Shown here in pieces: positions 30,691-38,226 of a DNA stretch of 44,424 nucleotides. The notes beneath the pieces were generated by a model. The model had not been told where the DNA came from. It did no database searches and saw only the letters and a program-made list of their open reading frames with translations. The DNA lies in IMG/VR virus record IMGVR_UViG_3300035670_000415, positions 1 to 44,424 of that record. One strand, given 5' to 3'. Each line of letters starts with the position of its first letter. The first letter of the stretch is position 1. The DNA is from a virus. The translations under genes were made by a program, and so were the position numbers.

Positions 30691-31395
30691 TTAATCCCAC
30701 AAATTCCTATAGTATTTACCAAACAACCTTGTACCATTGTTAATGCGGTCGTGGTGTTTTTGGTAACCCTCAACATCAAAGTGTGAAGTGTCGTTTGGAC
30801 CTTTTACCCATTGATACATTGTTGGTTTGCCATTTTCATCCCATGCACAAGGAACAGATTTCGAATCATGTACACCAGAATGAAACTGTGCATCATTGTC
30901 ATCATCGCAAATTTGTTCGAATGCCCAAATCATTTCATCGAGCACCCAATCCCAGCGAGCATGAATGTCACGGTCACCTTCTTCGACTTCATGCTCATGG
31001 TAGAATTCAAAACAGCTTTGTGCATCCCATTCTTCAGTTGTATTGTATCGTAGATGCTCAGGCACATCTTCACATTCAACAATACCTGAACCGTGTTTAT
31101 CTTTCTTTAATTGTTTGAGCATTGGCAGAATGATTGGTGCCAATGTTGAATCCATCGACCATGTATCGTAACGGTCAATCTTAATGTATTCAATTCGTGG
31201 ATGAACAATGTCGAGAAACTTTTGAATCGCAACGGAGATTGGTTCTAAACGGTCAACCCACTTCTGATACTTGTGGTCTGGTTTATCTTCCAGATTATAG
31301 AACGCATCTTTGTCTTTCTCCCAAAAGCAAACCTTCTCAAGTATTGTGTATGGAGAAATCCAATGATTACGATATTTGTTGATGTAAACTTTCAT
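30691..31395 (-). CDS. Conserved T4-like phage protein (234 aa)
   Basis: MKVYINKYRNHWISPYTILE and EYIKIDRYDTWSMDSTLAPI, then ILPMLKQLKKDKHGSG, with the His/Asp/Glu-rich middle (FEFYHEHEVEEGDRDIHARW) are conserved across aquatic T4-like phages. The D-x-W-SMDSTLA stretch looks like a core motif. Function unknown; soluble protein without TM segments. Confidence 0.68.
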   Translation of the reverse strand: MKVYINKYRNHWISPYTILEKVCFWEKDKDAFYNLEDKPDHKYQKWVDRLEPISVAIQKFLDIVHPRIEYIKIDRYDTWSMDSTLAPIILPMLKQLKKDKHGSGIVECEDVPEHLRYNTTEEWDAQSCFEFYHEHEVEEGDRDIHARWDWVLDEMIWAFEQICDDDNDAQFHSGVHDSKSVPCAWDENGKPTMYQWVKGPNDTSHFDVEGYQKHHDRINNGTRLFGKYYRNLWD

Positions 31396-31398
31396 TGT

Positions 31399-31713
31399 TT
31401 AATCTTTTTCTTGGTTATTCCAAATGGATTCACATTTATATTGTGAATCACCGTAATGCATACAATCTCTCATAAAATCTTTTTTACGTTCATCATCAAT
31501 TTGCCTAATTTTATTTTCTGCCCACGCATTAGGCTTGGCAGTAGTATCTAGTGGATTACCAGCAAACACCATAAACATGAAAACACCGATGGCACCAATT
31601 GCAAAGAATTGCCAGTACATACCAATCAAAACAAGAAATACACCACCCACAACCAGCAACTGTAACAATTCTTTTGTCAAACCATATGCTGCAAGGGTAC
31701 TAAAAATTTCCAT
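31399..31713 (-). CDS. Two-pass membrane protein (104 aa)
   Basis: Two adjacent hydrophobic segments (about 15-32 LLQLLVVGGVFLVLIGMY and 34-51 QFFAIGAIGVFMFMVFAG) are followed by a charged C-terminal tail with two cysteines (RDCMHYGDSQYKCES). Inner-membrane hairpin topology is predicted. Holin-like in shape, but no family is recognised and it is far from the endolysin. Confidence 0.55.
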   Translation of the reverse strand: MEIFSTLAAYGLTKELLQLLVVGGVFLVLIGMYWQFFAIGAIGVFMFMVFAGNPLDTTAKPNAWAENKIRQIDDERKKDFMRDCMHYGDSQYKCESIWNNQEKD

Positions 31714-31724
31714 GATTTCCTCAA

Positions 31725-31970
31725 TCAGTAGGGTTCACAATGCACATTCACAGGTACCAAAACTTTACCTGAATCTGTTTTGGCGGCCAAATATTCTACA
31801 TTAGGACGCAAACGTGCATAGATGCATTGTTTAGATGCTTGTACAACTTCATTACGTTGCATTGCTTCGGGTCCTTCATAACCTTTTAGTTTATGAATTG
31901 GTGCTTTAGACGCACAACCAATCAAACTAACAGAAGCAATCGCAACAAAAAACAATTTACTGTTTAACAT
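31725..31970 (-). CDS. Small lipoprotein (81 aa)
   Basis: Start MLNSKLFFVAIASVSLIGCA gives a textbook lipoprotein signal with lipobox LIGC (Cys at residue 19); a longer upstream frame is rejected. The mature part ends in RLRPNVEYLAAKTDSGKVLV followed by PVNVHCEPY, conserved in aquatic T4-like phages. It overlaps a small inner-membrane protein gene by 14 bp. Outer-membrane lipoproteins beside inner-membrane proteins can be spanin components, but this is unproven. Confidence 0.65.
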   Translation of the reverse strand: MLNSKLFFVAIASVSLIGCASKAPIHKLKGYEGPEAMQRNEVVQASKQCIYARLRPNVEYLAAKTDSGKVLVPVNVHCEPY

Positions 31971-32103
31971 TTTGTTTACCTTCTTCAACTTGAATAGACA
32001 CATTTTTAATTGCATTAAGTCCATTATCTAGTGCTTGTGCAATGCCGGTAAAACCCACAGCAGAGACAATGAGACCTAGAATAAAACCAACGATAAAATT
32101 CAC
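31957..32103 (-). CDS. Small membrane protein (48 aa, GTG start)
   Basis: GTG at 32103 preceded by CAGGAGTAAC. MNFIVGFILGLIVSAVGFTG is a single hydrophobic N-terminal segment, followed by a helical tail (NGLNAIKNVSIQVEEGKQNV). Similar short proteins with an N-terminal anchor occur in aquatic T4-like phages. It overlaps the lipoprotein gene. Could be an i-spanin-like or scaffold peptide; function unknown. Confidence 0.65.
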   Translation of the reverse strand: MNFIVGFILGLIVSAVGFTGIAQALDNGLNAIKNVSIQVEEGKQNVKQ

Positions 32104-32107
32104 TTTG

Positions 32108-32326
32108 TTACTCCTGAATAATTAGTTTACCAATATTGGTGTAGTCTTCAATTGCTTTCTTCAATTGTTTAGGTGAAGTTTTTGGTGCAATGAAAACATA
32201 ATCATATTTTGGGTCAACAAATTTGTCCGACAATACTTCATTCAAATAATCGATAGCAGACTTTGCATCATCGAAAGTTTTCATACCGGTGTTATTAGAC
32301 AATTTTGGTTTTGCAATGTATTTCAT
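32108..32326 (-). CDS. Hypothetical protein (72 aa)
   Basis: MKYIAKPKLSNNTGMKTFDD and AKSAIDYLNEVLSDKF indicate a small alpha/beta protein; DPKYDYVFIAPKTSPKQLKK follows. No motif recognised. TTCAGAGATG hairpin region precedes it; ribosome site GAAAGATT is weak. Confidence 0.5.
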   Translation of the reverse strand: MKYIAKPKLSNNTGMKTFDDAKSAIDYLNEVLSDKFVDPKYDYVFIAPKTSPKQLKKAIEDYTNIGKLIIQE

Positions 32327-32343
32327 TTTAATCTTTCAGAGAT

Positions 32344-32362
32344 GGGAGGCGAAATGCCTCCC
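32344..32362 (-). terminator. GGGAGGC stem-loop after the 115-aa gene
   Basis: GGGAGGC-ATTTC-GCCTCCC on the minus strand lies 6 bp downstream of the stop at 32369. It has the same stem as the terminator at 18889 but lacks a T-run, so it may be a processing or attenuating hairpin rather than a full terminator. Confidence 0.5.
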
Positions 32363-32368
32363 GTTTCA

Positions 32369-32716
32369 TTAAGCAACAACTTCTTCTTTAGTTTCAGTTT
32401 CAACTTTTGGTGCAACTTTTGATTTTGCAGGTTGTGCTTTAGGTTGAATGAATCGACCGTTCTTATCAAACTGGTCAAAGTTGACAAGTTGATATGCTTG
32501 CACTTTTCGACCATTCTTAATCACTTTGACAACGCCGCCATCTTTACGAATGTTGTAGATGTTGGTTGAAAGACGATAAAGAACTTTTTCTTGGTCGGTG
32601 CCAGTAAACACGGAACGAATTTCATCAGGTGTCACAGGTTTACCACTCAGAAGAACCTGAGTAATTTTTTCGTGACGATTAACTTTACCTTTACGGGTAA
32701 TTTGAGGTGTAGACAT
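32369..32716 (-). CDS. Conserved phage winged-helix-like protein (115 aa)
   Basis: Start MSTPQITRKGKVNRHEKITQ with AAAGGAAA upstream. KPVTPDEIRSVFTG and MYRLST-like LYRLSTNIYNIRKDGGVVKV (about 45-66) suggest a small winged helix, followed by a Pro/Lys/Val-rich tail. Similar proteins occur in aquatic T4-like phages. It is first in an operon from the promoter at 32761-32789, so it may be an early DNA-binding regulator (inference). Confidence 0.6.
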   Translation of the reverse strand: MSTPQITRKGKVNRHEKITQVLLSGKPVTPDEIRSVFTGTDQEKVLYRLSTNIYNIRKDGGVVKVIKNGRKVQAYQLVNFDQFDKNGRFIQPKAQPAKSKVAPKVETETKEEVVA

Positions 32717-32760
32717 TTTGTTTCCTTTCAAAGTCAAATAATAAAATAATTACAAGATAC

Positions 32761-32789
32761 ATCATACACGAAAAATGGTTGGTTGGCAA
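32761..32789 (-). promoter_or_regulatory. Sigma70-like promoter before the 115-aa gene
   Basis: Minus strand TTGCCA, 17-bp spacer, TATGAT with the extended TG (GTGTATGAT). It begins an operon of small genes. Unlike its relatives it lacks the GTTGT-N6-ACAAC palindrome; a GGTTGCCAACC palindrome surrounds the -35 box instead. Confidence 0.65.
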
Positions 32790-32812
32790 CCATTCTTCGG
32801 TTGTTTACCACT

Positions 32813-33973
32813 TTAATATGGCAGGTCACTTGTAGGTTCTGCCGTTGCTGAAGTGGTACTAGTATTCGCAGGTGATTCTACTTTATTATCGACCTTCGAA
32901 TACAAGTCTAGAAACGCCATCTTTGTTTCTGCATCAAAACGATTGACACACAAGGTAATTGCTTTCATGCGGTCTTTAAAGATAGCAAACGCTTTGGCAA
33001 TGTGTACAAGCCGGCGAGTAGAGATAATCTCATCGGTTGCACCATCATCATATGAACGGCGAACCACATCAGCCCATTGTACAAGATTGTCAACAAATTC
33101 TGAATCGGGAATAAGTGGTGTCAGAATTTTCTTTTCTGTTCTTGCATCAGGATATTCCTGTTCAACAGTAATCGGGAATCGCTCAAGAAAAGCATCATCA
33201 AGAATTTGCGACAGATATTTGCCTTCATCTGAACCACGACCTTTGGTGTTTGCCGTAGCAATCACGGTAAAACCTTCTTTTGGGTAAACCATCTCACCAG
33301 ATTTTTTGTTGTAGTATGGTTTGCCCTCAAGGATGCCTTGCAAGCACATAAGTTTATTTGAACCACGGTCAACTTCGTCAATAAGCAATACTGCACCACG
33401 TTTCATTGCAAGAATAACAGGACCATCACGATTGACTACGTTACCATCAACAAGTGTTGGACCACCAAGCAAATCACTTTCATCAGTTTCGATTGAGATG
33501 TTTACACGGAGACATTCACGTTTTAATTCCGCACAAACTTGCTCAACCATCAAAGTCTTACCATTACCAGAAAGACCAGTAATGAAAACGGGGTAGAATT
33601 GTTTACTAGAAATAATGCCACGGAGGTCTTTAAAGAAGCCGAAAGGTACATAGTCAGGATATTTCTCAGGAATGGAAGGGTCTGAATCATCAATCAATTT
33701 GGGTTGTTTAAACTGCAACACCTGAGCAGGCGCCATAGCGACTGTATAATCGGGTTCTTCTACAGTTTCAACTTTTTTTGTCACTTTGTTGCCTGAAGAT
33801 GGCACTTGGTATTGGCCACGACCACAACGATATTCACTCTTGGTCACCAACCAATATGGATATGGTGCGCCAGTTTCTTGTACAACACGTGAAATATCGT
33901 CACGGCTTATAACAGCTCGGCTACCAAAAACTTCTTCGCAAGCAACAATAAATGCTTTTGCGTTTTTATTCAT
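32813..33973 (-). CDS. cobS: CobS-like AAA+ ATPase (MoxR/CobS family)
   Basis: The 386-aa protein has Walker A GLSGNGKTLM (about 132-141), Walker B VLLIDEVDRGS (about 193-203), sensor region FTVIATANTKGRGSDEGKYL, and ISTRRLVHIAKAF. These match the CobS-like ATPases conserved in T4-like cyanophages. Bacterial CobS is the ATPase subunit of cobaltochelatase; the phage protein has no CobN/CobT here and may remodel another complex. About 90 extra N-terminal residues look helix-turn-helix-like. Own promoter upstream. Confidence 0.83.
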   Translation of the reverse strand: MNKNAKAFIVACEEVFGSRAVISRDDISRVVQETGAPYPYWLVTKSEYRCGRGQYQVPSSGNKVTKKVETVEEPDYTVAMAPAQVLQFKQPKLIDDSDPSIPEKYPDYVPFGFFKDLRGIISSKQFYPVFITGLSGNGKTLMVEQVCAELKRECLRVNISIETDESDLLGGPTLVDGNVVNRDGPVILAMKRGAVLLIDEVDRGSNKLMCLQGILEGKPYYNKKSGEMVYPKEGFTVIATANTKGRGSDEGKYLSQILDDAFLERFPITVEQEYPDARTEKKILTPLIPDSEFVDNLVQWADVVRRSYDDGATDEIISTRRLVHIAKAFAIFKDRMKAITLCVNRFDAETKMAFLDLYSKVDNKVESPANTSTTSATAEPTSDLPY

Positions 33974-34034
33974 ATGTCAATTGCCTCATAATATAAAAGA
34001 TTGAAAAAATATTGATTTACAAATTACATTGTAC

Positions 34035-34096
34035 ATAATACAGGCATACCATTTAAAAGGCAAGCATTATTTTTCATACTGTTGTATAAAAACAAC
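34035..34096 (-). promoter_or_regulatory. Promoter with upstream palindrome, before cobS-like gene
   Basis: Minus strand: palindrome GTTGT-TTTTAT-ACAAC (34096-34081), 17 bp, TTGCCT (34063-34058), 17 bp, TATTAT (34040-34035). The palindrome lies 5 bp after the stop of the previous operon. Same layout as the elements near 37.2, 38.9, 41.5 and 44.1 kb. Confidence 0.7.
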
Positions 34097-34101
34097 ACCA
34101 C

Positions 34102-34269
34102 TCATTTGTTTTTGGCATTTTCAAAAAGTTCAGATAACCAATTTTTGGCAATTTCATCAGATTCAAAATACGGACTCATAACCTGACCTGCCTCATTTAC
34201 CCAAAAATACGTATATGTTGGAAGCCCAGCATCACGATATTTGACTAATTTTAAGGTTATTTTATCCAT
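34102..34269 (-). CDS. Hypothetical small protein (55 aa)
   Basis: MDKITLKLVKYRDAGLPTYT and YFWVNEAGQVMSPYFESDEI form a small alpha/beta protein. The start overlaps the previous stop by 8 bp and the gene fills the space to the operon end. No domain recognised. Confidence 0.55.
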   Translation of the reverse strand: MDKITLKLVKYRDAGLPTYTYFWVNEAGQVMSPYFESDEIAKNWLSELFENAKNK

Positions 34270-34723
34270 AAATTAATTCATAACCTGTATTTTCTGCAAT
34301 TTTCATAATTTTACCAATAAACTCATCTACATCAACTTCATCATTTTCGATTTCTCCAATTTCATAGAAATCTTCATTTACATCATACCAACAATGTATA
34401 CAAATTTCTTCTTTTGGTCGATGAATCAAACACCAAGGAGTAAAATCGTGTTCGGGAAATTCTTCTTCCAATGAATTCTTGTGTACGAATACAGCAAAGC
34501 TCATCATATCTTTGTTGCCGTTTTCTTCACAAACATATTCGCCATTTTCATCTTCATACTCTAAAATGCCGTAACCATCGAATATGATTTTTACACCAAA
34601 TGGTTCATCACCAGACCTGTCACCAGCTTCTAAATCACCATCATCCATCGTACAAACAAATTCACGAAGCCATGCTTCTATGACAGGATAATAATCCTGC
34701 TCATCTCTCAGAATCAATTGCAT
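34262..34723 (-). CDS. Acidic hypothetical protein (153 aa)
   Basis: Rich in Asp/Glu throughout (DDGDLEAGDRSGDEPFGVKI; EIGEIENDEVDVDEFIGKIM) with CLIHRPKEEICIHCWYDVNE containing a C-x-H...C-x-H-C cluster that might bind metal. Overlaps the 180-aa gene by 23 bp. Function unknown. Confidence 0.5.
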   Translation of the reverse strand: MQLILRDEQDYYPVIEAWLREFVCTMDDGDLEAGDRSGDEPFGVKIIFDGYGILEYEDENGEYVCEENGNKDMMSFAVFVHKNSLEEEFPEHDFTPWCLIHRPKEEICIHCWYDVNEDFYEIGEIENDEVDVDEFIGKIMKIAENTGYELIYG

Positions 34724-35243
34724 CTTCTTGCTCCTCTTTTAAATCTTCTTCTTCGGTGTGTTCATCACAAGCAGTATATAACCATCCATGACCACGCAAT
34801 TTACCTGGTGAACCACAAATCTCACAGGTACGAGCACTTAGATATTCTGCAAAACGAATGTAATTGTAGTGTTCTTCAGTACCCCTATCAATATAGAATC
34901 GCAAAGTGCCAAACTTCTCTTTAACTTGAGAAGCAACAGGAACTTTTAATTCTTCCTCTTCCATCTTTGTTTTAGCTTTGGCAATTTCTTCATCTGTGAT
35001 TTCTCTACCGCCTGGCCATGGAAAATTTCCAGTTGTATTTTTCCATTCAACCAAATTATCATATCGTTCTTTTGCTTGATTGTATCCTGAGCAAATTAAT
35101 TCCGAAAGAGTGTCGATAATATTATACCAACCATCACCACAACAGAAACCCCAACACATGGCGGTTTCTGTCATAGGTAGATAACGGTTACGATAGAGAA
35201 GAGGATACTTCTCTACAAGTTTTAAATCAAGTTCTTTACGCAT
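34701..35243 (-). CDS. Conserved phage protein with cysteine motifs (180 aa)
   Basis: MTETAMCWGFCCGDGWYNII (about 24-43), VKEKFGTLRFYIDRG and ARTCEICGSPGKLRGHGWLY, then TACDEH, are conserved in many tailed phages. The CxxC...C...H set suggests a zinc ribbon near the C-terminus. Function unknown. Confidence 0.65.
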   Translation of the reverse strand: MRKELDLKLVEKYPLLYRNRYLPMTETAMCWGFCCGDGWYNIIDTLSELICSGYNQAKERYDNLVEWKNTTGNFPWPGGREITDEEIAKAKTKMEEEELKVPVASQVKEKFGTLRFYIDRGTEEHYNYIRFAEYLSARTCEICGSPGKLRGHGWLYTACDEHTEEEDLKEEQEDAIDSER

Positions 35244-35245
35244 AA

Positions 35246-36097
35246 TTAAACCTCAATAGTTTTTAAAGTCCAGTCATCAGCTCTATTTTCATAATTGATA
35301 TAACCCCGAGGATTACAAACAACACGGGTAGAACCAATCATGTAATCAAAATCTTCGTGTGTGTGACCATGAGTCCACAATTTGATTTGTGGATTGTCAA
35401 GCATCAATTCAGAAAGGTCTGACGAATAACCACCATTCATCATCGTTTCACTTCTATAACGAGGATGTGTTGATTGGCGGCTTGGTGCATGATGACCAAC
35501 CACAACAACTTTACGGTCGTTAGGAAGATTTGAAAGAACTATTTTAATGTAATCTACCATTTTCTTATGGTCTTCAACTGCATCTTCTGGACAGAAAGTA
35601 GAAACCCTTGTATGAAAATTTCCATCTTCATCTTTGAAATGAGACTCACGATTGCTATTCTTAACGCAACGAAAATCATTCATCATACTTTTTATTGAAT
35701 AAAGAGTTAATGCATCTTCATTGTTCATATCAGTCCAAAGTGTACCACCAATAAATGTCACTTCATCGTGAAGCGTCCAAACTTCTTTGTCGAGGATTTG
35801 AAGATTGGGTAGATACTTCAAATTATTTTTCAAACGAGAAATTGTGTTTTTAAAATCACCATGATAGTGTTCATGGTTGCCTGCAATATAAATCACATGA
35901 GGAAATGTATTGCAACAATTGTAAAAAAACTCATGTAATGCCCGAGACTTATCTGTGGGCATGGGGTCATCATGCTCATTTAGGTCTTTCGCAACACAAA
36001 TATCTCCACCAAGAATCAAAACATCGGCGTTATTCTTGTTCTCTAAAGTAATACCACCAAACTCCAAGTGAAGGTCACTACATACTGCAATTTTCAT
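35246..36097 (-). CDS. Calcineurin-like metallophosphoesterase
   Basis: The 283-aa protein has the five metallophosphoesterase motifs: CSDLHLEF (D8, H10), LILGGDIC, YIAGNHEHYHGDF, VVVGHHAPS and LWTHGHTHEDF. Such enzymes hydrolyse phosphodiesters (cyclic nucleotides, NAD derivatives, RNA ends). A phage member could act in signalling interference or RNA/DNA processing; substrate cannot be told. All metal ligands appear intact. Confidence 0.88.
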   Translation of the reverse strand: MKIAVCSDLHLEFGGITLENKNNADVLILGGDICVAKDLNEHDDPMPTDKSRALHEFFYNCCNTFPHVIYIAGNHEHYHGDFKNTISRLKNNLKYLPNLQILDKEVWTLHDEVTFIGGTLWTDMNNEDALTLYSIKSMMNDFRCVKNSNRESHFKDEDGNFHTRVSTFCPEDAVEDHKKMVDYIKIVLSNLPNDRKVVVVGHHAPSRQSTHPRYRSETMMNGGYSSDLSELMLDNPQIKLWTHGHTHEDFDYMIGSTRVVCNPRGYINYENRADDWTLKTIEV

Positions 36098-36098
36098 T

Positions 36099-36251
36099 TT
36101 AATATTCCTTTAAATCTCTTGTCCCCCATGCCATAATGGCGAGACCAAACAATGCAATCAATGTCTGCACTAAAACATTTGCTTGTGGGTCATAGTCTAA
36201 TGTACCAACAGCACCAAAAGTAATCAATAATCCAATTATAAATTTAATCAT
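36099..36251 (-). CDS. Small two-pass membrane protein (50 aa)
   Basis: MIKFIIGLLITFGAVGTLDY and VLVQTLIALFGLAIMAWGTR give two short hydrophobic segments around a DYDP turn. ATG overlaps the preceding stop (ATGA) and the stop precedes the phosphoesterase ATG by 1 bp. Unknown function. Confidence 0.65.
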   Translation of the reverse strand: MIKFIIGLLITFGAVGTLDYDPQANVLVQTLIALFGLAIMAWGTRDLKEY

Positions 36252-36466
36252 GTTCTTACTAAAACTCCAACCATGTAAATAAAAAGTAAACCTGAATTTA
36301 CCGCAATCATTGCTTTGTCTTTAATCATATAACCCCACAATAAAAACAAAGCAGAACCTATATTTAATAGGACAATATTCAAAGGGTCTAATCTAAAAAC
36401 GGTAGCAACAGCACCACACAAAGTGATGAATGTTGCCAACCATTTAATTTTACAAGATAGTTTCAT
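36248..36466 (-). CDS. Small multi-pass membrane protein (72 aa)
   Basis: Start MKLSCKIKWLATFITLCGAV overlaps the previous stop (ATGA). Three hydrophobic stretches with FRLDPLNIVLLNIGSALFLL and a conserved WGYMIKDKA loop, similar to membrane proteins of aquatic T4-like phages. Forms a pair with the 50-aa membrane protein. Confidence 0.62.
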   Translation of the reverse strand: MKLSCKIKWLATFITLCGAVATVFRLDPLNIVLLNIGSALFLLWGYMIKDKAMIAVNSGLLFIYMVGVLVRT

Positions 36467-36786
36467 GCGCCGGTCCAACGAGTTTGTCCATATTGTTTTG
36501 CGATAACATTACCACGAGCAAAGTTCTTAGCAGGTGCAGACCAACCTGCAGCTTTCAGAATGTCACCTTTTTTGAATTTGCCATTATCTTTTAGACAAAT
36601 GAACGAGTGAACGGAACGCTGATTTGCACCAGAGTAAACTTTGATATACTTTGAACCGACTTCAAAACCAACCGACTGTTGAAATTCTTCGGTCATACGA
36701 ATACGAATATCGGTAGGAGATTGTAACATCCACTTTGCATAGTCTTGTTTGATAAATTCAAGATAATCATTTAGTCCGTCAATCAT
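36463..36786 (-). CDS. Conserved phage protein (107 aa)
   Basis: KYIKVYSGANQRSVHSFICL and NGKFKKGDILKAAGWSAPAK, then NFARGNV, are conserved in T4-like and other large phages. Basic, small alpha/beta fold. Coupled to neighbours (TAATG and ATGA). Function unknown. Confidence 0.65.
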   Translation of the reverse strand: MIDGLNDYLEFIKQDYAKWMLQSPTDIRIRMTEEFQQSVGFEVGSKYIKVYSGANQRSVHSFICLKDNGKFKKGDILKAAGWSAPAKNFARGNVIAKQYGQTRWTGA

Positions 36787-37193
36787 TATACACTCTCTTT
36801 CATTAATTTTTCTTTCAACAATTCAATATGTTTACATTTACCACGAAAACCAAAACCAACACAACTGCATGAGTATCGACCTTGATTGAAAATTATAGTG
36901 TACACATTACCGGATTCGGATTCAACTGTGTATTTGTCACCAATAACTTCTTGTTCTTCTTCTTTTTCTTCTTTTAAGAATTCTTTTGCAATCTTAGCGA
37001 GTGCAGGATGTTTCACTTCGATAAATTTACGATAACGTTTGTCCAAGGTATTGCGTGACTTAAAAACCATAACATCTGTTTTTGAGTGCCACTTGGCATA
37101 GGCAACTGTTTTGCCTTTGTTATCGACCAAATAGGTATGATTGGGTTGCCGATATTCGACATCCCAATCTGTGATTTCTTTTAAAATTTTCAT
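36786..37193 (-). CDS. SWIM-type zinc finger protein (135 aa)
   Basis: The C-terminus has YSCSCVGFGFRGKCKHIE (C-x-C...C-x-H, about 106-123), a SWIM zinc finger used in DNA or protein binding. The N-terminus (HTYLVDNKGKTVAYAKWHSK; LDKRYRKFIEVKHPALAKIA) is conserved with phage homologues and is followed by a Glu/Lys-rich linker. First gene of its operon, so an early regulatory role is possible. Confidence 0.75.
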   Translation of the reverse strand: MKILKEITDWDVEYRQPNHTYLVDNKGKTVAYAKWHSKTDVMVFKSRNTLDKRYRKFIEVKHPALAKIAKEFLKEEKEEEQEVIGDKYTVESESGNVYTIIFNQGRYSCSCVGFGFRGKCKHIELLKEKLMKESV

Positions 37194-37199
37194 ACTATA

Positions 37200-37261
37200 A
37201 TGGTATAATAACCATCACCCAATGGCAAGCACTATTCAACATAGTGTTGTAAAAATACAAC
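37200..37261 (-). promoter_or_regulatory. Promoter with upstream palindrome, before the SWIM gene
   Basis: Minus strand: GTTGT-ATTTTT-ACAAC (37261-37246), 17 bp, TTGCCA (37228-37223), 17 bp, TACCAT (37205-37200). The -10 is the weakest of the family. The start codon of the SWIM gene follows closely (37193), implying a very short leader or another -10 choice. Confidence 0.6.
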
Positions 37262-37267
37262 ACTTTT

Positions 37268-37504
37268 TCATTTCGCCATAATTGTTGAAATAACATTTTT
37301 CGCATCTTCTTCAAATTGTTGCATTTCGTGTTTTTCTGCAATTTCCATTTGTAACAAAACCAACAAATTTTCTACTGTTGCTTTGTCTTGATAAGGCAAA
37401 GAATCGAACCATTCTGAAAACTGTTCAAGTGATTCACAAGCCCACATTATATTAAGAAAGGCAACTTGCTTCTTTGTCAAAAAATCAATTTTATATTCTT
37501 CCAT
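37268..37504 (-). CDS. Hypothetical helical protein (78 aa)
   Basis: Start MEEYKIDFLTKKQVAFLNIM overlaps the previous stop as TAATG; an ATG 9 bp upstream is an alternative. Helical, with ENLLVLLQMEIAEKHEMQQF. Last gene of its operon, 6 bp before the next palindrome. Function unknown. Confidence 0.52.
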   Translation of the reverse strand: MEEYKIDFLTKKQVAFLNIMWACESLEQFSEWFDSLPYQDKATVENLLVLLQMEIAEKHEMQQFEEDAKNVISTIMAK

Positions 37505-37866
37505 TATTTCCAAGTCCTATGTTTTTCTGCTACCCATTCCCGACCATCATACTCATCAACGTACCAATTTACATCATCGGGAATTTCCACAATTTTTAAA
37601 CTTGCACAGGGCCCGTTCGCTTCATTTCCTAGTTTTTCAATCACAGCAATCAAGTCCTCATCTGCACGATTACCGTAAAAATCATAATCTGAAAGATAAA
37701 ACTTATCATCGCCGGCATGACCTTTGCGATAAAAAGATTCTTTCAAATAACCATAGGTCGTGCTTTCTACAATTTCATACTCAACGCCTTTGCGTTCTAA
37801 AAGCATTTCAAATGCTTCCTTTGAAAGAGAGAAACCACCAAAATCTGAATTAATTGCAACTTTCAT
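37504..37866 (-). CDS. Conserved phage protein (120 aa)
   Basis: MKVAINSDFGGFSLSKEAFE and LIAVIEKLGNEANGPCASLK, then IVEIPDDVNWYVDEYDG, are highly conserved in many unrelated phages. Mixed alpha/beta fold. The conserved (E/A)NG-x-CASLKIVEIPDD core looks functional, but no activity is known. Confidence 0.7.
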   Translation of the reverse strand: MKVAINSDFGGFSLSKEAFEMLLERKGVEYEIVESTTYGYLKESFYRKGHAGDDKFYLSDYDFYGNRADEDLIAVIEKLGNEANGPCASLKIVEIPDDVNWYVDEYDGREWVAEKHRTWK

Positions 37867-37991
37867 TTTTTTCCTTTTTTGATAAATCTTTCTTCATAGG
37901 TATATGGAGTAAGTCCAAAATGTCTCAAACAAATCGTTATCACCAAATTTAGTAAAATGAAAACTCCTACACCTATGAAAAAGTAAATCAT
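37863..37991 (-). CDS. Small membrane protein (42 aa)
   Basis: MIYFFIGVGVFILLNLVITI forms one N-terminal membrane segment, followed by a basic tail (RHFGLTPYTYEERFIKKGKK). The stop overlaps the next ATG (ATGA) and the start is one base after the preceding stop, so it fits the operon exactly. Unknown function. Confidence 0.6.
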   Translation of the reverse strand: MIYFFIGVGVFILLNLVITICLRHFGLTPYTYEERFIKKGKK

Positions 37992-37992
37992 A

Positions 37993-38208
37993 TTAATCCA
38001 ATAGAATCATATATTCTTGTGGAAAATGTTTACGAAACCAATCCAGACCTTTGCGTAGTCCAACATAGTCACCAAACATTTCACAACCACGGAGTGTATC
38101 GTACACCGCCACCGCTTCAGGACAAAGCGTAACAGATTGTCCAGAGAACGGATTGGTTACGGTTTCATATTCAACACCAACGAAAATATCTTTGTACGGC
38201 AGTTTCAT
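37993..38208 (-). CDS. Conserved phage protein (71 aa)
   Basis: TVTNPFSGQSVTLCPEAVAV and KGLDWFRKHFPQEYMILLD at the end are conserved in many phages. Small helical protein, no known domain. Ribosome site AAGGATAAATT. Confidence 0.65.
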   Translation of the reverse strand: MKLPYKDIFVGVEYETVTNPFSGQSVTLCPEAVAVYDTLRGCEMFGDYVGLRKGLDWFRKHFPQEYMILLD

Positions 38209-38226
38209 AATTTATCCTTTTTAGGG

